Below, piece by piece: positions 5,992-8,794 of a DNA stretch of 8,794 nt (positions within the stretch are counted from its first letter, which is position 1; every line of letters begins with the position of its first letter). A program made the translations under genes and the position numbers. The stretch is from assembly GCA_016220045.1 (NCBI GenBank), contig JACRIP010000383.1:1-8794 (forward strand). The letters run 5' to 3'. A model generated the notes under the pieces. It did not search any database and was not told the DNA's origin. It saw nothing but the letters and a program-made list of their open reading frames with translations. The DNA comes from Planctomycetota bacterium (GTDB taxonomy: Bacteria > Planctomycetota > MHYJ01 > WSZJ01 > JACPWG01).

Positions 5992-7053
5992 ATGGAATCC
6001 CTCCAGGATCTGGTCACTCAGCTCCTGTCCACGCTGGATAAGCACTCCGTGGACGGCTGCGTGGCGAAGGTCGCGGAGAACATCCTGCGCTTCACCGGCT
6101 CCGACCACTGCGTGATCTACCTGGCGGAGCGCGAGACCGACGAGCTCTACTCCGGCGCCTTCATCAGCAAGAACGGCTGCCAGTCCCCGGAAAAGCGCAT
6201 GCGCGTCGGCCGCGGCATCGCCGGCTGGGTCGCCGAGCACGCGTTGCCGCTGGTGCTGCAGCAGGCGGCGCAGGATGCGCGCTTCCTCGAGGAATGGCAT
6301 CCGCGCGGCGATTCGCCCGCGAGCGTCTCGGTCCTGGCGCTCCCGCTGATCGCGTTCGATACGTTTGTCGGCGTGCTCGAAGTGGTGCGCCACGACGGCG
6401 CGGGCTTCGGCCCGAGCGCGGTCGGCGAGCTCACGCCGCTGGCGAACATCGCCGGCCTCGCGATCCCGCGCTCGACGGACGACGGCTTCGCGCGCCTCGC
6501 CGAGGTCTGCATCCGGTTCCTGGAAGAGAAGGACCGCTATACCCACGGCCACTCGATCCGCGTGATGAAGTACTCCCTGGTGATCGCGGATTCGCTGGGC
6601 CTGCCGAAGGGGCAGCTCGAGGAGCTGCGGCTCTGCGCGCTGCTCCACGACATCGGCAAGGTCGTGATCAAGGACACGCTGCTCGGCAAGCCCGGTCGGC
6701 TGACGACGAAAGAGCTGCAGACGATCCGCATGCACCCGACGATCGGGTTCAACATCGTCGAGAAGATCTCCAAAACTCTGTCGCACAAGATCCGTTCGCA
6801 TCATGAACGCTACGACGGGGGCGGGTACCCGGACGGCCTGAAGGGCGACCTGATCCCGCTCGCGTCGCGCATCATCTGCGTCGCGGATTCGCTCGATGCG
6901 ATGACCTCGGATCGCCCCTACCGGTCGGCGCGTCCGCTGGAATTCGCGATGGAAGAACTGGCGAAGAACGTCAACACGCAATTCGACCCGGCGCTGGTGG
7001 AAGCGCTGATCCAGGCGAGCCGCGAAGGCAAGCTGACGATCATCCGCGTCTAG
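5992..7053 (+). CDS. GAF-HD-GYP protein, predicted cyclic-di-GMP phosphodiesterase
   Basis: A 353-residue soluble cytoplasmic protein. Residues about 18-160 form a GAF-like sensor domain (VAKVAENILRFTG, RVGRGIAGWVAEH, VLALPLIAFDTFVGVLEV). Residues about 165-350 form an HD-GYP domain, a family that hydrolyses cyclic-di-GMP and sometimes related dinucleotides. The metal-site pattern is intact: HGHSIRV with His187, LLHDIGK with His219 and Asp220, MHPT with His248, HHERYDGGGYP with His270, His271 and the GYP triplet 278-280, then IPLASRI, ADSLDAMTS with Asp299, and DRPYR. An active enzyme is therefore expected, probably controlled by a small ligand or partner at the GAF domain. I chose ATG at 5992, ten bases after GGGAG. 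An in-frame TTG at 5866 would add 42 residues, but it lies in the -35 box upstream of the predicted transcript. No response-regulator receiver domain is present. It shares a transcript with the TPR/alpha-CTD gene 34 bp downstream. Confidence 0.92.
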   Translation: MESLQDLVTQLLSTLDKHSVDGCVAKVAENILRFTGSDHCVIYLAERETDELYSGAFISKNGCQSPEKRMRVGRGIAGWVAEHALPLVLQQAAQDARFLEEWHPRGDSPASVSVLALPLIAFDTFVGVLEVVRHDGAGFGPSAVGELTPLANIAGLAIPRSTDDGFARLAEVCIRFLEEKDRYTHGHSIRVMKYSLVIADSLGLPKGQLEELRLCALLHDIGKVVIKDTLLGKPGRLTTKELQTIRMHPTIGFNIVEKISKTLSHKIRSHHERYDGGGYPDGLKGDLIPLASRIICVADSLDAMTSDRPYRSARPLEFAMEELAKNVNTQFDPALVEALIQASREGKLTIIRV

Positions 7054-7087
7054 ACCGCCGCGCCCCAGCCGTGGAGGAATGAGGGAA

Positions 7088-8443
7088 ATGCCCGAGGAAG
7101 CCGTCGCCGCTCCCGTCGTCAACCTGCGCGCCGTGCTCGAAAAGGAAGAGGCCTCGCTCGACGAGCTCTTCGGCGTGCGCAAGCACGTCTACGCGTCGCT
7201 GGAGAACCGGATCGAGCTGGAAAAGAGCCTGGACAAGGTGATCAAGGCGCTGTCGACCGAGAACAAGCGGGACGTGCGCTCCGGCGTCGCCCTGTGGATC
7301 CTGGGTCGCGCCGAAGCGGCGATCGAGGCGCTCGAAAAGTGCCGCCTGACCCGCGAAGGCCAGTTCTTCCTCGCCCTGGCGCACATGGAAATGGGCGACT
7401 ACGAAGAAGCCGAGGACCTGCTCACCAAGGTGCGCGACGCGGAAGCCGGCGCGCTCTTGCCTCACATCTACCTCGCCGAAGTCCGCATCAAGCTCGGCAA
7501 GCTCGACGCCGCCCTCGCCGAGCTCGCCAAGGGCAAGAAGGAATTCGACGGACGCGCCGACTATCACTACACGATGGGCTTTGCGTACGACATGCTCGGC
7601 CGTTACGACGAGGCGGAAGTCGAGTACACGAAGGCGCTGGTCAAGGACCCGGACCACGACAAGACGCTGTTCCGCCGCGCCTACAATCTCGACCTGCGCG
7701 GGCACGAGGAGGAGTCGCTCGCGCTCTACGAGCGGCTGCGCCAGGCCCGGCCGCCCTACGTGAGCGCGCTCATCAACCTCGGCCTCTCCTACGAGGACCG
7801 CGGCGAGTACGAGCAGGCGACCGAGTGCTACGAGGCGATCCTCGAGACCTACCCGAACCACGAGCGCGCGCGCCTCTACCTGCGCGATGCCCAGGCTTCG
7901 CTCTACATGTACTACGACGAGGAAGCCAAGAAGAAGGAGCACAAGCTCACGCAGCTCCTGGGCACGCCGATCAGCGACATGCAGCTTTCGATCCGCAGCC
8001 GCAACTGCCTCGCGAAGACCAGCGTCCAGAGCCTGGGCGACCTGGTCAAGAAGAGCGAGGAGGAACTGCTGCAGGTGAAGAACTTCGGGGAGACCTCGCT
8101 GCGCGAGATCAAGGAAGTGCTGCGGCAGCGCGGGCTGGCGCTGGCCACGCCCGGCCAGGTGGCGGCGAGCGGCGGCGGCGCGGCGGCGGGCGGCAAGCCG
8201 CGGCCCTTCGCGCTGCCCGGCATGGCGGGCAAGGAAGAGGTCCTGGCCAAGCCGTTGTCCGAGTTCGAGTGGTCCGCGCGCTGCAAGAAGTGCCTGGAGA
8301 AGCTCGGCCTGGTGGCGGTGAGCGATCTCGTCCAGAAGAGCGAAGCGGAGCTGCTGGGCGTGAAGAACTTCGGCCTGACCTCGCTCAACGAGATCAAGCA
8401 GAAGCTCGCGGGCCTGGGTCTGGCGCTGAAGGCCGACGCGTAG
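7088..8443 (+). CDS. TPR protein with two C-terminal RNA polymerase alpha-CTD domains
   Basis: A 451-residue soluble protein. Residues about 63-284 hold about six tetratricopeptide repeats, clearest at 91-120 (GDYEEAEDLL), 157-189 (GRYDEAEVEYTKAL) and 225-257 (GEYEQATECYEAIL); such repeats bind other proteins. Two RNA polymerase alpha-subunit C-terminal domains follow, at about 293-350 and 388-445, joined by a Gly/Ala/Pro-rich flexible linker. In RNA polymerase this domain binds UP-element DNA and activators. By alignment with E. coli RpoA, the first copy keeps the equivalents of Arg265, Asn268, Cys269, Gly296, Ser299 and Glu302 (here R303, N306, C307, G334, S337, E340). The second keeps all of these except Asn268, which is Lys401. 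Both have Thr for Lys298. It lacks the RpoA N-terminal assembly domain, so it is not an alpha subunit. ATG at 7088 is preferred to one at 7079 because GGAGG (7073-7077) is ten bases before 7088 but abuts 7079. A role in transcription is inferred; the actual function is unknown. Confidence 0.9.
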   Translation: MPEEAVAAPVVNLRAVLEKEEASLDELFGVRKHVYASLENRIELEKSLDKVIKALSTENKRDVRSGVALWILGRAEAAIEALEKCRLTREGQFFLALAHMEMGDYEEAEDLLTKVRDAEAGALLPHIYLAEVRIKLGKLDAALAELAKGKKEFDGRADYHYTMGFAYDMLGRYDEAEVEYTKALVKDPDHDKTLFRRAYNLDLRGHEEESLALYERLRQARPPYVSALINLGLSYEDRGEYEQATECYEAILETYPNHERARLYLRDAQASLYMYYDEEAKKKEHKLTQLLGTPISDMQLSIRSRNCLAKTSVQSLGDLVKKSEEELLQVKNFGETSLREIKEVLRQRGLALATPGQVAASGGGAAAGGKPRPFALPGMAGKEEVLAKPLSEFEWSARCKKCLEKLGLVAVSDLVQKSEAELLGVKNFGLTSLNEIKQKLAGLGLALKADA

Positions 8444-8480
8444 CGCGGGGAAGGGGGGAGGCGGGAAACGAACGGAACCA

Positions 8481-8504
8481 CAGAGACGCAGAGGCACCGA
8501 GACG
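8481..8504 (+). repeat. Three 8-bp units CAGAGACG / CAGAGGCA / CCGAGACG
   Basis: Three consecutive degenerate 8-mers preceded by ACCA lie between the alpha-CTD gene and its terminator. The sequence resembles the ACCACAGAGRCACAGAGG-type dispersed intergenic repeat that I recall from several high-GC environmental genomes. That recollection is not verified here, and nothing suggests it is translated. Confidence 0.45.
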
Positions 8505-8509
8505 CGAAC

Positions 8510-8552
8510 CGGCGCCCGCTCCCGGACACGGGGGCGGGCGCCGATTTTTTTT
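8510..8552 (+). terminator. Intrinsic terminator of the HD-GYP / alpha-CTD operon
   Basis: The left arm 8510-8524 pairs with the right arm 8529-8543 over 15 base pairs (one G-T wobble at 8520/8533), closing a GACA loop. A single A and then eight consecutive T (8545-8552) follow. It lies about 65 bases after the alpha-CTD stop codon and is a textbook Rho-independent terminator for the plus strand. Confidence 0.95.
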
Positions 8553-8794
8553 GAGGGAGGGGGGCGAAGGAGCTGATCGTCGCCCACAACTCGGCGGCCG
8601 GAGACCGTACACTCGCTCCGATGGGGCGGGGCTTCGAAGCGACTGCCCGGTTGGCGTCCGCATAGCCTGGTTTGTAGTACCGGGCTTCAGCCCGGGTTTG
8701 TTTGCCGGGCTTCAGCCCGGCAACCCTCGACGCGCGGGCCGGAGAGGGCCGTTCGATCCGTCTCCGGCCGGGAGTACGCCGAGGGCAGCCGGCC
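8553..8794. other. Non-coding right end of the window
   Basis: No gene with credible length or composition was found in this 242-bp stretch on either strand. It holds two REP-like palindromes (8680-8723) and an inverted repeat with 9-base arms, GGCCGGAGA (8737-8745) and TCTCCGGCC (8761-8769). A possible -10 box TACACT (8608-8613) lies before an ATG at 8621, but that frame stops after 14 codons. Confidence 0.6.
8680..8723. repeat. Tandem REP-like palindromes
   Basis: The 16-base palindrome CCGGGCTTCAGCCCGG occurs twice, at 8680-8695 and 8705-8720, with starts 25 bases apart. The second copy has arms extending to ten bases on each side (8702-8711 and 8714-8723) around a TC loop. Each copy is preceded by TTTG. 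They resemble repetitive extragenic palindromes; no T tract follows, so they are not intrinsic terminators. Confidence 0.7.

Noticed and set aside
5488..7182. Open frame of 564 codons on the minus strand
   Set aside because: It is antisense to dppC, the HD-GYP gene and the start of the TPR gene, and its composition is that of a complement frame.
7040..8587. Open frame of 515 codons on the minus strand
   Set aside because: It is antisense to the TPR/alpha-CTD gene, and its Leu/Val/Glu richness is just the complement of helical TPR codons.
8621..8665. Short leaderless-looking frame MGRGFEATARLASA after a TACACT box
   Set aside because: It is only 14 codons, has no good -35 and shows no sign of conservation.
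8680..8723. Possible CRISPR repeats
   Set aside because: There are only two copies, each palindromic throughout, with a nine-base gap too short for a spacer.

Overview
The window is very GC-rich, densely coded bacterial DNA with seven protein genes, none of them interrupted. The best taxonomic clue is the last gene, a TPR-repeat protein ending in two copies of the RNA polymerase alpha C-terminal domain. To my knowledge proteins of this kind are mainly annotated in Planctomycetota, so I infer a high-GC planctomycete or a relative, probably an environmental genome. No rRNA, tRNA, phage gene, transposase or CRISPR array was seen.

Left part, minus strand, about 1-3550, reading right to left: a GT-C-type multi-pass membrane glycosyltransferase-like protein, then pyruvate kinase (pyk), then a secreted or lipid-anchored HEAT-repeat protein cut off by the window edge. 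The pyk start codon lies six bases after a TATAAT box, suggesting a leaderless transcript. The pyk stop and the HEAT-protein start overlap as ATGA, so those two are probably translationally coupled. The sequence predicts a potassium-independent pyruvate kinase.

Middle, plus strand, 3666-5869: two inner-membrane permeases of a peptide/nickel-type (Dpp/Opp) ABC importer, with no ATPase or binding protein beside them. They are separated by about 290 bp of non-coding DNA holding a 220-bp element with GGTTTRGA-like 8-mers at one end and their reverse complement at the other.

Right part, plus strand, 5866-8552: a two-gene unit bounded by a strong sigma70-like promoter (its -35 box contains the dppC stop codon) and a near-perfect 15-bp intrinsic terminator with eight T. 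It encodes a GAF plus HD-GYP protein (predicted cyclic-di-GMP phosphodiesterase) and the TPR/double alpha-CTD protein. This pairing of second-messenger turnover with an alpha-CTD mimic is the best candidate here for an undescribed regulatory system. The last 240 bp are non-coding and hold REP-like palindromes.
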